Shown piece after piece: positions 46,140 through 57,699 of a stretch of DNA of 64,000 nt; position 1 is the stretch's first letter, and the number at the start of each line of letters is the position of its first letter. The DNA is from Microcebus murinus (lineage: Eukaryota > Chordata > Mammalia > Primates > Cheirogaleidae). The position numbers and the translations under genes were made by a program. Where the stretch lies: the NCBI RefSeq assembly GCF_040939455.1, contig NC_134113.1, forward strand, positions 19,020,501 to 19,084,500, read 5' to 3'. Below the pieces are notes generated by a model. It did not search any database and was not told where the DNA came from. It was given only the letters and a program-made list of their open reading frames with translations.

Positions 46140-46935
46140 CCCTGGAATTCCATCTAATTCCTCTTTGTCCTCCAGGGACCAATCCTCCAGGTCCAGTGAC
46201 AAGATAAGGAGGTGTGGAAGGGGACCTGCCTAGGAGCCTGTTCATTCAACAGCTTCCCGCGCAATATATGAAGTGATTTTCTGGCATGATGTGAAGAAAA
46301 TTGAGCTTGTCTTTTATCTGACACACATCATGCTAATCTCCCTGGAGATTTCAGCATTATCACTGTGCCTTCTTATTTCAACCTGGGTTTCCTCTTTGTC
46401 AATATCATCAGCTTCAGGGTCTACAGGTATGTCATCTATGCTGTACAGAAGTCAAAAGAAGGCCATGCAATCAAACTCCATTTTCAGAAGTTTTCCATAA
46501 TTATAAGAGTGACCCCTTCAACAGGACCCCAAATCTCATCATTTGTCCATTTCTGGTGGAAGATATGGCCATTTTCATGTGGGTGATAATCTTTGTTGGT
46601 GAAACTGCCCTTCTGGTTCTTTGCTGAGCTGTAAATTTTCAGCATTCCAATGAAAAATACAAAACCCAGATTGATTACTATGTTATGTTGCCAGGGATAA
46701 GACCAAGTCAATTGTGGAAGGACCCAAACAAAACTCTCTGGCATTCCAAAGAAACAAGCAGACTTAAACACATGGAAATCACAAATTCAACAGCTACTAA
46801 ATCACCATGGAAGAGTTATAACATTGCACTGTACCATGAAGAAACATATCCAATGCCCACTTCCAAACTCTTAAAATTTGATGTTTTCTCACCTTCTTTC
46901 TTTGTGCTCTTAGTAGCAAGCTCCAGAATGTATTA
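46140..46935 (+). pseudogene. RTN3P: RTN3 processed pseudogene (reticulon 3)
   Basis: The reticulon-homology domain is continuous without introns from about 46262: VIFWHDVKK near 46270, FRVYRYVIYAVQKSKEGHA near 46414, LVEDMAIFMWV near 46560 and EKYKTQIDYYV near 46650. The last codons still read as gaccaagtcaattgt and caaacaaaactctctggcat, which fit the RTN3-specific C-terminus (DQTKSIVE, QAKLPGIAKKK) rather than RTN1 or RTN4. After the stop position, the 3'UTR continues in RTN3 order (TACTAAATCACCATGG, TTTGATGTTTTCTC). At least one frameshift (near 46390) and a missing DSLKLA-equivalent block show it is dead. The 5' limit is uncertain; 46140-46260 may be the short-isoform N-terminal part. RTN3 shapes ER tubules in the parent gene. 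Confidence 0.88.
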
Positions 46936-46939
46936 GATT

Positions 46940-48950
46940 GAAAGGAATTGATATTATAGAAATCAAAAGAATAGGGAAATATTCAAATTAATATTAATAG
47001 AATAAGCCAGAATCTCTAAGGGTAGAGGAGCTTTTGCCTGCAGCTTAAAAAGGCAAAGGGAGAAATGGAAGATAAAATATGCTTCTCTAGTTCTCTAATG
47101 CCTAAGTATTGGTCTAGTTTCCCATTTATAGTTTTGTCCTTGTTTTTAAGTTAAGAATATATGATTACTTTACAAAAAATTATTTGGTGTTAGTAGTAGG
47201 ATAATAGCTATCTAGTTAACTTTTATATAGAATTCACATGGGTTATTTTTACTTTCCTCTGACCTCATCTCCTTGTCCTATAACATGAGAAGTTACTCCT
47301 ATTATTATATCTTTTTCCTCCACCTCATTGGTCAAAGTAACTTTAAATTCTATTAATAACTTATAGGTGACACTGATAATCCTTGAATCCTAAAATGCCA
47401 TCTGATAAATGAGACTGGAAATATAAAATGGAGTCCCTGAGAGGACCACCATGCCCTTCCCTGCTTTCTGTTAGGAAATAAAACACCTCACCATTTGGTA
47501 AGGAGGTTTCTGTTTTATTTCCTCTGGACTCGAGTTCTGAGCTTAAGTATGAGAGAGCTGCTTCCTGTCTTTTTCCCTACCCACCTCACTTCAAGCTTAA
47601 CAAACAAGGCTATGATTTTCTTATGAAATTAAATGTCTGTAACTTCTATAAAAATAATACTAGTGGTTGCCCCTGTGTAAGTCGACATGCAAGCAGTTCA
47701 CTAAAAGTTATTAGAGTATATATTAATAAATATAGATGATTCATAATCTGGAAAAGTGCCTAAATGTGATTAACAGAGAAGAATTTCTGAGTGTTACATC
47801 TCTGATAAAGGAAAAAATACTTAAAAGTGAGACTTCAGCTCTGCTACATTTTAAAACCACTTAAAAATTGGTTTAAATGCTATCCTTGTGAACTACCAGG
47901 AGAGGTTTATATTTGGCCCAGTTATTGCCCCTTGGTCACCCAAAATCCCTTGATGGAGTCAGTGCCTCAGTTAGTTTCTATTGTAACTGAGTAATCTCCC
48001 TAACAACACAGGTCTCCTGAGTTTTTATGGTATGAAAATAAATATACCATAAAAAGATGTACAAAGATGATAGAGTAAGTTTAATAAATAAGTAAATACA
48101 TATTCACAACCTTTTTGAGTTGATGATGCTCCTAAACTTAGTTTGAAACTTTATTACCTTGGAGCTCAAAGAATGAGGAAAAGTAACAAAGACAAGGTCA
48201 GTTTTCTGTTCCACACCAATGTTAATGCTGAGTCCAAGATATAAAGTTTGTTAAAAGGAGATATAACTTAAAAATATCAATCCCTGCTTATTAAGTCCAG
48301 AACAATAAAATTAATGTTCTGATAACACTAAAGGAAAAATATCGTGAAGTCCACATAACAGAACACTGTCCTTATCTAACTTTGTTTTCCTTTATAGAGA
48401 CGCAGAACCCACAGAAGCAGAAACGAATGGGTTTTGTATAACCTTGGCCTTCTCCTAGAGCCTAATTATTTGTTCTCAGAAACTCAAACCACTTCACTAT
48501 ACCCAAGCAGGCCAGAAAGTTTGCAGGTAGAGCTGAGCCAAAGAGTCTGGTTTGGTTATAGGAGCCAAAACACGAGTCGACCCATTTAAGCTGACTAGAC
48601 ACATAGGCAAAGAAAATACATAAATTTATATACGTGTGTGTGTACGTGTTGGTCTCTGTAGTGTTTATGCGTATGGTCACTGGGACTGACAGGGAGTAAT
48701 GACAGAGTATTTTCACCGGCTTGTCTTTTCTTTGGCCCATCTTTACTGCTGGAGGCAGAGCAGCAGTGCTAGATCCTGACTGACTTTAATTTGCCTACCT
48801 CATTTCTTGACAAAGAAGAATAGAAATTGCAGTACTCTTTGTTATTTCTGCAGCTGATACAACTCTTTAAGAGGTTTCTCACCCCTACTTAAAGTAACTT
48901 TCTTTTAAATTCAAATATGTTTCCATAATTCTACATTATATTTGAGGTAA
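46940..48950. other. No recognised gene or repeat
   Basis: Single-copy-looking, AT-rich sequence. A 92-codon minus frame (48462-48740) has no recognisable motif. Nothing else seen. Confidence 0.5.
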
Positions 48951-48954
48951 AGAG

Positions 48955-49090
48955 CAAGTTATTATTCATTTATTCAATAAATGCTTGACCTTTTTAATAT
49001 TTTCATTGAACTGTGCTAGGCACTGTGCTAGAGAAAAGAGCAAATAAGAAATGAAGCATAACACATAAAGTTTTAAATTCTAATTAAAAG
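48955..49090 (-). mobile_element. L2 3'-end fragment, minus strand
   Basis: TTATTCAATAAATGCTTGACC and AACTGTGCTAGGCACTGTGC, then text equivalent to the reversed L2 tail. Short and diverged. Confidence 0.6.
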
Positions 49091-49094
49091 AAAA

Positions 49095-49525
49095 TGTTTG
49101 TTCAAAATGTAATGTTCCCTATATGCAACACCCTCTCTCCGCCAACATATATAGATTTAGATATAGATAATAGAGATATATGACTATCACTAACACATAA
49201 GAATTTTCCTTCTGTATCCTATGTAGAAGTATTTGCACATGCAGGTCTGGACCTAGGCCAACTTGTAAAATGAGTGGCCTCCACCTTCAAGCTTCCCTAC
49301 ATTCCTGTAGCTTTTCTGTCCTTTCAGGATCTATTTCGCTCATGATCATCCTGACTGCCAAGGGTCCCCCACTGATTGCCCCTTCACTCAACAGTCCACT
49401 ATGGTCTTTGAAAATTCCCTCTCCTCCCAACTCCAGTTTCCTAAGTGTACAGTTCTCTGAAGATAGCTATTCAGATATATCAATTTTGCTAAGTCTTATG
49501 AAGGGCTGGTAGATCACCAGCAGGC
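49095..49525. other. No recognised feature
   Basis: Includes an 80-codon plus frame (49270-49512) in C/T-rich sequence, without a motif. The ATATAGAT-type tract near 49147-49180 is simple sequence. Confidence 0.45.
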
Positions 49526-50035
49526 AGCATGGTGTGCTGGCTGTAAGTATTGGCCCTGGATTGAGTCAGACAATTGTTGTGGAATCCTGGCTCAAACACT
49601 TACCAGTTCTGTGATCTTGGACAGCTTCCTTAGCTTCTTCATGTCTTAGTTCCTTTTAGGTCAGACTAAGTAAAGCGGGATGATGGCCAGTATTATTTTC
49701 ACCTAATCTATGATGCTTTCTTATTTTTAGTCTCATTTTACTTACTACTAAGAAAGAAATGAATTCTCTACATTATGCTTGTAATATGCCATTGATTGTA
49801 AATCACACCCCAATTTTTCAGAGTGTGTAAATGTGAAAAAATGCACATCTTAAAAGTGACTAAATAGTACCAACCTTAGAAGGATAAGGTTATTATAAGT
49901 ATTATATATCTATTATATATAAGTATGATATTATAAGTATTAACTAAGATAGCAAATGTAGAGTATTTAGCACAATGTCAGGCACAAATTAAACACTTAA
50001 TTGTTAGCCAATATTATTAATATTGTAGTAATTTT
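49526..50035 (+). mobile_element. MIR SINE split by about 146 bp
   Basis: The 5' part is 49526-49715 (CATGGTGTGCTGGCTGTAAG, TTCTGTGATCTTGGACAGC) and the 3' part is 49862-50035 (GGTTATTATAAGTATTA, GTATTTAGCACAATGTCAGGCAC, ATTGTTAGCCAATATTATT). The intervening 49716-49861 does not belong to MIR and is unidentified. Confidence 0.75.
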
Positions 50036-50039
50036 GTAT

Positions 50040-51260
50040 AATATGTTAGTATTATATAATGTTACTCCTACCAGATTATAGGCTTCATTTTAATAAAAGT
50101 TTCTTTAAATATAATGCCTTAACATAAAAACAGTCACCAGGGGCAGGGGGATGGAAGCTTAGAGTCAGTGGAAACATAATTTAGGGTGGCTTAAACATTT
50201 CAATACCCTTTTGTCGGATTGCTCCAATTCAAAAATCTAGTGAAGCAAATCTGGGATAAGAACTTTTGTCACAGTTTCTAAAGATTTTTCCCTATATTAT
50301 ACAATCAAGCTTTTCAATGGCTTTCATAATTAGTTGAAGACACAATATATAATACCAAGTTTATAAAAATACACACACACACACACGCTTTCCTGGCTTA
50401 CTAGCTTTCTTATGCTCTTTAAACTTGCGAGTTTATTTCACTTACAATTTATTTCAGGTTGGCTTCACCTAAAACTATTTATCCTCAGGGTAGAAAGACA
50501 AAATGGAAAAGTACACGTTTTCACCACCAGAAATCATAGTTATCTTTCAGATGAGTGAATTATAGAACATTTTAGCACATACTTTGAGATAAATATCCTA
50601 TCTTTAGAAATCGAATCCTGTCACCCAGAAAATCTAAAGATGACACTCATCCAGGAATTGGATATGATGTACATAACAAATGTAATACCCATATCATATT
50701 CTGTAAAGCATCATTCCTTTATCAGCCTTCAGTTTAGTCTGCAGCTTGATAACTTGTTTATGTCAGCATGCCTGTCTGCTAAGTCGCATACTAAACTCTG
50801 TTGATGTGATTCTCTAATGCCTGGACTTCCAGCACCACAGTTGACAATATGTTGCCACAATTTCCTAACTTCATAAAAGCTTTCATCTTGGTCTTGCCAA
50901 ATATTTAGACTGAGTCTATTTATAACCAATCAACCCTTTTCAAGGAGTCAATCCTTTTTGTATCTCTTACATGAATAATGTGCTGTGGTCTAACTTGGTT
51001 AATGAAATTGACTAAAATCCTTTATATACATTTGCCAAAGACAGGCTGATTAATTATTTTAGACCTAAGACCTGGGTTACTCTCATTAATATCCACCTGC
51101 TCAGGCAGAATTTAGGAATGGCACTTATTGGAGCAGTTACTCCAATTTGCAGCCCTGAGGCTGGAATAATCATACTCATGCTACGAGCACTCCCTTATAT
51201 TGTACCACTGTACTACTCTTTTCATGTACTCAATTGGAGTATTTGTTAACATTCTAGGCT
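50040..51260. other. No recognised gene; (CA)n at 50371-50386
   Basis: Single-copy-looking sequence with one short CA microsatellite. No coding or repeat signature recognised. Confidence 0.5.
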
Positions 51261-51264
51261 CTCC

Positions 51265-51395
51265 TATTAAATAATATACTTCCTTGAAGATAGAAATTGT
51301 GCCTTATTCATCTTGGCACATTCTTTTACCTATCCTTCTTTCTCTTCACAATGTTACATATATAGTAGGAGCTTAAAGTTTGTTAAATTAAATAT
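51265..51395 (+). mobile_element. L2 3'-terminal fragment
   Basis: AATATACTTCCTTGAAGATAGAAATTG, TTATTCATCTTGGCACA and ATATATAGTAGGAGCTTAAAG are the L2 tail in sense order. Confidence 0.7.
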
Positions 51396-51842
51396 GTCTC
51401 CAGCCTTCTTCAAATTGTACTTGAAGAAAAATACACACATAAGTCAACACAAGTTCTTGAAATCAAAGGTCTAGAAAGACTAGACAGTGAATCTACTTTC
51501 AAGCTTTTCCTGATTGAGAAGCCTTGAGTGGAGAAAAGAACACACCACATCAGGTAGAACTATTAATATAACTGACAAACAGCTTTCATTAAGTGGAAGA
51601 TTTTTTTTCTTGATACCCAGTTATGAGAGATTGAAAAAATACTCTAAAATAATTATAAATGTAATACATTTTCTAAGACAAGGTGGGCCTATGAATGCTA
51701 CTAGGAACACTCCCTAGACCACCAGTCCTTCAAGGAGATAGCTATGCTTTCAGGAAACTATGAAGCAGTCTTCTTCCCACTGCTAAGACTGTCAGCTAAA
51801 TTAGAGAAATAGCCCAGAAATAGCCCACTGGGACCAAGGAAC

Positions 51843-51995
51843 TTGAAGGAACTTCAGAGATTATCTAATAATTCTAGTCAACTCTCTCATTTTACAAATA
51901 AGTAATTTAAGCCCAAGACTGGGTTTTGAACTTGACCAAGTTTACAAAACTTATCAGAGGCAGAAATGTGGAGAACCTAGGTGCCAGAATTCTTA
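51843..51995 (-). mobile_element. MIR SINE fragment, minus strand
   Basis: GAACTTCAGAGATTATCTAATAATTC, CTCTCATTTTACAAATAAG and ACTTATCAGAGGCAGAAATG with AACCTAGGTGCCAGAA follow reversed MIR. Confidence 0.65.
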
Positions 51996-52209
51996 AAAAA
52001 TATTTTTACTGGGCTGAATTTTTAATGCAGCTTTGACCAGGGCACAAATTGATTATTAAATTTATCTCTAGTACATTTTATATGTCAAAAATATATACTC
52101 CCAGGCTATGAGATCACAGAATAAAGTGTCAGTTCAGGGCCATACAGATTTTGCACATAAACCTACTCACAATGACATTGTTTAAAGAGACCTATCCTTA
52201 AATGTTGCC

Positions 52210-52690
52210 TGGCTTGTGTGGACCCTACTCTAAATATGTATTGACGTCCCTCTTCTTCCCAGCCCTTCAGCCTTTGTCTAGGCCTCTATCATCTTTCTTG
52301 GGTAACTGCAACTGGCTCTGAACTGCTTTCCCTGCACTCAGTGTCTTAAGCATTCCAGTCTACTTCCCCTCTGCTATACAATTATCCAAGAAAAAGCCTG
52401 GCTCTTTCTATTATCCCTTGCTTTAAAACAGCCATAAAATCCAAATATGAAAGGGCTTTCATAATCTGGCTTCTACATCACCCTCTAAACTTGTCTCCCT
52501 TTTCTGAACACCTACTTCCTACCTTGATACATGATATTCCCCAAACTGGAATAATCTTCTACCACCCTCATTCCTTTCTCCATTCTAACTTGATTCTTAC
52601 CTGAACTCTCTTAAAGGCAGTTCATATGCTATAGTCTTAGTGGAGGCATCCCCGCTTCCTCCATACAGTTAGTTGCTCCATTCAACAAGT
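52210..52690 (+). mobile_element. L2 LINE fragment
   Basis: CAACTGGCTCTGAACTGC, AAAACAGCCATAAAATCC, AAGGGCTTTCATAATCTGGC, CACCCTCTAAACTTGTCTCC and CTCTCTTAAAGGCAGTTCATATGC follow the L2 3' half in order. Confidence 0.7.
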
Positions 52691-52869
52691 TGTTTCCATA
52701 ACATCGCTTGACTTAAAGGAAACAAGAGGCCATTAGAAGGTGTGAAATAAGATGGTAACAGTAATCAGGTTTATGGATTTAAAGGATCACTCTGGTTTCT
52801 GTGAGGAGCAAGAGCAGATGTATAGGAACCACATAGAAAGTTATTGGTCTTATATATAAGTGATCCCCC

Positions 52870-53800
52870 AATTTTTATTACTAATCTTGATGCCTCTCTC
52901 TCATAAAATTGAGTCCTGCATCTCTAACTGCTTATTAGAAGACATGCCACTACCTGAAGAGCAATTAATCTAAAACAAACCTGATTTTCCCCCAACCTCA
53001 ACTTGATCTATTTTCCAGATTTCTCATTTATGATAATGCTGTGCAAACATTCTCCCTGATACAAAGGCATCAAATCACACATTAACCCAAAAGATGTCGT
53101 CTTAAATTGTTCCTCACTTCCCACATCTAATAATCTCAAAGTTATGATTCCTCTTTCTCTTCTCATGTTTTTTCTATCACCGTAGCTGCTACTATACACT
53201 AGATATTTTTTTAGGCAAGTGCAAAAGTTTTCTAATCCATTGTCCTGTCTTCAGCCACTTCCTTTTCCATTTTTCCTGTTACTACCTGTGTTATCTTCCT
53301 AAAATATTACTTCACTGTGTCATTCCTCATCTCAAAAACCTAGAACAGCTCCTTGTATCTATGGAATAAAGCTCACTCTTCTTGGCTTGGTCTTCCAAAA
53401 TCCGGTTTCATCCTACCTTTCAAGCTCCAATTCCAAAACTCTCCTACATCAGCTCTCTGTTTAAGCCCAGCAAGAAGGTCTTCTCATTGCCCCCTGTACA
53501 CACACAGTATGAATTTTCCAGCCTCTGATGCATCAACCCCTCACGTCTGAAACACCTTGCTCACTCTTCTCTAAATTCACACACCCTTCAAAAGCCAACA
53601 TCACTTTCACATCACCCAAGAACACTTAAACCTTCCCTATCTGGAAATGATTATTTCCTTGTTTGGAACTGATGATCACTGTCTCTTAGTAGTCATTTAG
53701 CACTCAGGTTTATTTCATTTCCTCAACCATTGGTTGTACAGGACTCTACTCAGCATTTATTGGATTTATTAGTTGCCCACTAATGGCTTTGATAAACATT
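52870..53800 (+). mobile_element. L2 LINE, about 0.9 kb
   Basis: A long L2 stretch: TTGATGCCTCTCTCTCATAA, CTTCCCACATCTAATAATC, CTATCACCGTAGCTGCTACT, TCTTCCTAAAATATTACTTC, TCATTCCTCATCTCAAAAACC, CACACCCTTCAAAAGCCAAC and TAGTAGTCATTTAGCAC in order. Coding capacity is gone, and a 65-codon frame in it (53353-53550) is a remnant. Confidence 0.75.
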
Positions 53801-53809
53801 CAGAATTAA

Positions 53810-56800
53810 ATTTTAAATTTTCAAGTTATTAAAGAATATTGTATTCCTACAGTTCTACTGTTAACTGTAATCATTATTGCATCATTATTACTTCAGAAAA
53901 TAGTTCTAGGAAATCTCCAAACTTTGAAAAGTTCACTTGATGGCTTTATATTCTAAGAAATAGACTTGCTTCCTATAGTTTTAAAGTACAAACATAAAGA
54001 AGGAAAGGAATTAGATATCGATGTTATCGAAGTATAATTGTTTTTAAAACAATATTTTATTTTAAAAGAAATGCAAAAAAGGGAAAAATTTCAAGTTACA
54101 ACAAATATTAACCACATTTCATTGGCTTGTGACTCAGATTTCATGTGAATTAGTTTGAATTTCACAGTAACATGATTCCATTAACAGCAGAAATAATCAC
54201 TTAAAAGGATGGTGAATGCCTAATATAATCCAACCAAAATCACTAAATATATCCAACAATGAAGAGAACCAGCTAGTTGGATAGGAACAGAGATACTTTG
54301 GGGGAATATTTATGCTATTTACTAACTGGCACATTGTTAATTAAGTCACTTCTATTATCTGGCAAATCAAAGTCTCTACCTAAATAAGAAAACACATACT
54401 TTATTAAATTCTTAGTATTTTTGGATGCTCTGAAGCCCCAAACATTCTAAAATCCTTTGAGAGAGTATGAGCTTCAAAACTCTAGCAGGTCTTTGTGATT
54501 CTTTGCCCCTCAAGGGTTTGTTCCATATCTGCAGAGTCTGAGGCTCGACCTCATTTGCTCTGCAGTATTTAATAAGTCATTAATTATAAATTAGGTGAAA
54601 TACTCTATTAGGTATGTTCAGAAATCAATACTGAAGTTTTCTAAATTATTTCAGGATGAAATAATTTAGAAATAATGAAATAAATCTTTTCCAAATTTGT
54701 TTTTAAGATGTTTTCATTGTTGATTATTGACTGGTCTATAAGATCTTTGAGGACTTTTTTATTTTTTTTCTATGTTGTATACCTTTCCCTAGAACATATT
54801 CTCCTGTTCCAGATATAAGGAAGCCACCTAATAGTCATTCAATTGAATTCTTATCCCTGGAACAAATAAATTGTATCCAAGGAGGATAGGGTCTAAATTA
54901 TTGGGCTCTCTTTGAAGTGGAAAATTTGTTTCAGAAGTCAACTAGGTAAAGAACTACAGTTGTTCTCCTGGGATGACTTCTGAAATGAAAGCTGACCAAG
55001 AGGGAAACCACTATGACAGGCCTTAACTCTATGGGATTTAATCACCTATGAAAGATCTTCCCTGTTGTGCACATCAGGAGGCTTATAAATTGGATGCAGG
55101 CAACTCAATCACTTTCAAAGGTCAGCTCTCTCTGAAGGAATTGGAAAAGACTGGTTTCATAATTCCTATAGTAAGAGGAGCTGCCACAGTAAAATAGCAG
55201 CAATTGGGGTTAGGTAGGCCCCCTTTCCCATGCAGATTCCCCAGTAAGTGTTTTTATTTCTTGGTTTTGTTAAAATAAGATCCAAGTTATGGTTTCATAA
55301 TTTCCCCATCACTAGCCCTGAAATGAAGTTACTACAGCCGTTAAACTGGAATGACTCCACTAGCTGCATAGCAAACCTTTGTCCAAGATTCAAACCAAAC
55401 TGAATGTTTGAGGGTTTGGGTTGTTTTGAGTTTTCTAAACTTCAAGCTTAAATGTTCATGAACCTTATTGCACTTCCTGATCTTTTCTGGGAGAGAGAGT
55501 GGAAAAACTGACCTCTCTGGTGCCAGTCTTAGAAATAGCCCTCCAAGTGCTATAACTAACTGTACGGAGTGAAGGTAGGCCTAGATAGGAATATAGTAAA
55601 ATGATCAACTCTGCAATTTATAAAAATTCTCTCTAAAGCCTTCTCTTAAATTCTATTCTTATAGTATCTCCCACTTAATTAAAACATTCAGTAGCAAAAC
55701 AGGAGTGTTAGGTTCCTAAAACCCATAGTCACAAAGCCAAAAAAAAAGCAGCAGCAATCTTAGTTCAGAAAATTAAAATAAAATAGCTATTACCTATCAT
55801 AACAACTATTAAACAAGCATGGCAATGTCCTTAATACCATTTGGAAAAGGAACTGTATGGAAGAGAGCAGGATGACCAGATTTAAGCCTTTAGGCTTGGA
55901 AGGTTCACTAAATTCTATAGACTCTTGGGAACAAAATGGAATTGCATAAGGAAATAAGGTTGTTTGAGAAACAGAGGAAGTAGGAGACTTCTTGGCAGAG
56001 CCATTTGGTGTGGATTAGACATACAATTAAGGACTGTGTTATCCTCAATAAGTTCATTGCAGTTTATTCTTGGCTTGGGTGAATGCCAGTTGAGAGGCCA
56101 ACTCCATCAATGAAATCTTTAGAGTTCCATTTTATTGGTCCACGTCAAGAGATAGTTTCAAGTAAGATTGAACCACCAAAATCAAGGATGAAAGGGTTAC
56201 TGTAATCACAGCATCACTAGCACTGTCTCCTTCTTCATCTCTGTGAGGGATAAGTTGCTCATACAAAAATTCACACTGTGGCTAAATATGAAGTCAAATG
56301 TACCTGAAGTTGCTTGACATAAACTTTTGCTTAATAAAGAAACCCATACTGATGTAGTCAGAGTTTCTCTCTTAGGAAATGTAAAGGGGATCATGTAAAA
56401 GCCAGCCAAATTCCAAATGATATGCTCTATAAGCCCTGTTGAACATCCTTATCTCAGGAATCCTGGGACCTAGGCCTCTTCATTTCTTCTAATATTGAAC
56501 CTCCATAACCAAACATAAACTGGACATTTCTCTAAAGAGCTTAACTAAGGCAAAGCTGCTGCATCTAATTCAAATTCTTAATCTGAGGAAAGTAAAAATA
56601 TCTTTCCTCAAATCCTTGTCAATATTATTTTACATGGTCATAACTATTCATAACTACTCTCTAGATGAGAATATGTTCAAACAAAACTGACCATAGGGCA
56701 ATCATTAGGTGTGGGGAGTTACAGGGTCACAACAAAAAGGAAATTACTGGTCATAGACAAAATAGGAATATTGAAAATCAAGAAATTAGATCAAATTATG

Positions 56801-57110
56801 CATTGGTACAGGGGGAAGGAAGTCTCAACATGGATCTGTGGAATCAGCAGGAATCAGTAAAGGATGGAAATGAATGAATTATGTGTTATAAATCAATTTT
56901 TAACAGCTATTCCTACATCAAAGTATATTTTCTATATGAATTCTGATAAAATTATAGAGGTCAGTTGTTTTTAGACATTTTCTATAACAAGGTTTAACTT
57001 AGAAAATTCAGAATACAGATAAACACAAAGAAAAGTAAATACATGTATTTTAACTTCTTAGAATCTATCTAGAAATAACACTGTCCCTATTTTAGCATAG
57101 TCAGCCCTCA
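53810..57110. other. Long stretch with no recognised repeat or gene
   Basis: About 3.3 kb of AT-rich sequence without an identifiable repeat, the longest such stretch in the window. It contains a perfect 15-bp-arm hairpin (54638-54672). Small frames (56206-56409 minus, 56665-56877 plus) have no motif. Conserved non-coding elements are possible but cannot be judged without other genomes. Confidence 0.5.
54638..54672. other. Perfect inverted repeat, 15-bp arms, 5-nt loop
   Basis: Left arm TTTCTAAATTATTTC, loop AGGAT, right arm GAAATAATTTAGAAA. AT-rich and able to form a hairpin. No terminal duplication or flanking T tract points to a transposon or terminator. Confidence 0.85.
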
Positions 57111-57114
57111 GTGT

Positions 57115-57565
57115 AGCACTTTTAAAATATTTTGTACTATATTTTTACTGTATCTTTTCTATGTTTAGGTATATATTTGATAGACAAATACCACTCTATT
57201 ACAACTGCCTACAGTATTGAATACAGTAACATGATGTACAGGTTTGTAGACTAGGTGCAATAATAGGCTATCCAGGGGTCCTCAAACTTTTTAAACAGGG
57301 GGCCAGTTCGCTGTCCCTCAGACTGCTGGAGGGCTGGACTATAGTTTAATAAAAACTAAGAACAAATTTCTATGCACACTGCACGTATCTTATTTTGAAG
57401 TAAAAAAACAAACAGGCAAAAACACCCGCATGTGGCCCGTGGGCCGTAGTTTGAGGACGTCTGGGCTATGCGATATACAGTCCAGATGTTTCATAAGCTA
57501 TACCATCTAGGTTTGTGTAAATACTGTCCACAATGTTCACATGATGAAATCACCTGTGTCCTTAA
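57115..57565 (+). mobile_element. Tigger3/4-type transposon fragment (right half)
   Basis: TATTTTTACTGTATCTTTTC, ATTACAACTGCCTACAGTATTG, AATACAGTAACATGATG and, after the hAT insert, CATCTAGGTTTGTGTAAATAC with ATGATGAAATCACCTG. The same family as 4142-5122. Both ends are eroded. Confidence 0.8.
57273..57463 (+). mobile_element. Non-autonomous hAT element, 191 bp, subfamily B, nested in Tigger
   Basis: TIRs CAGGGGTCCTCAAAC and GTTTGAGGACGTCTG (two mismatches). The adjacent Tigger text is duplicated (GGCTAT on both sides, part of an imperfect 8-bp duplication). It shares about the first 70 bases with subfamily A, then differs: GGAGGGCTGGACTATAGTTTAA, TATGCACACTGCACG, TTATTTTGAAGTAAAAAAAC. The ends rejoin subfamily A at ATGTGGCCCGTGGGCCG. 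No coding capacity. Confidence 0.9.
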
Positions 57566-57699
57566 GAATCAGAATTTTCAGTAGGGGGAAAAAAGAAGAT
57601 ACAGATATAATACAGAAGAGATTAAGTTAAAAACCTCTGTCATTGAATTTGAATTAGGAGAATAAACATGAATTAATTAGATAATTTATTATTTTTATT

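Noticed and set aside
46273..46586. Overlapping 73-75 codon frames that look like a membrane protein
   Set aside because: These are frameshifted pieces of the RTN3 reticulon domain in a processed pseudogene.
56665..56877. 70-codon open frame
   Set aside because: Length expected by chance, with no motif.
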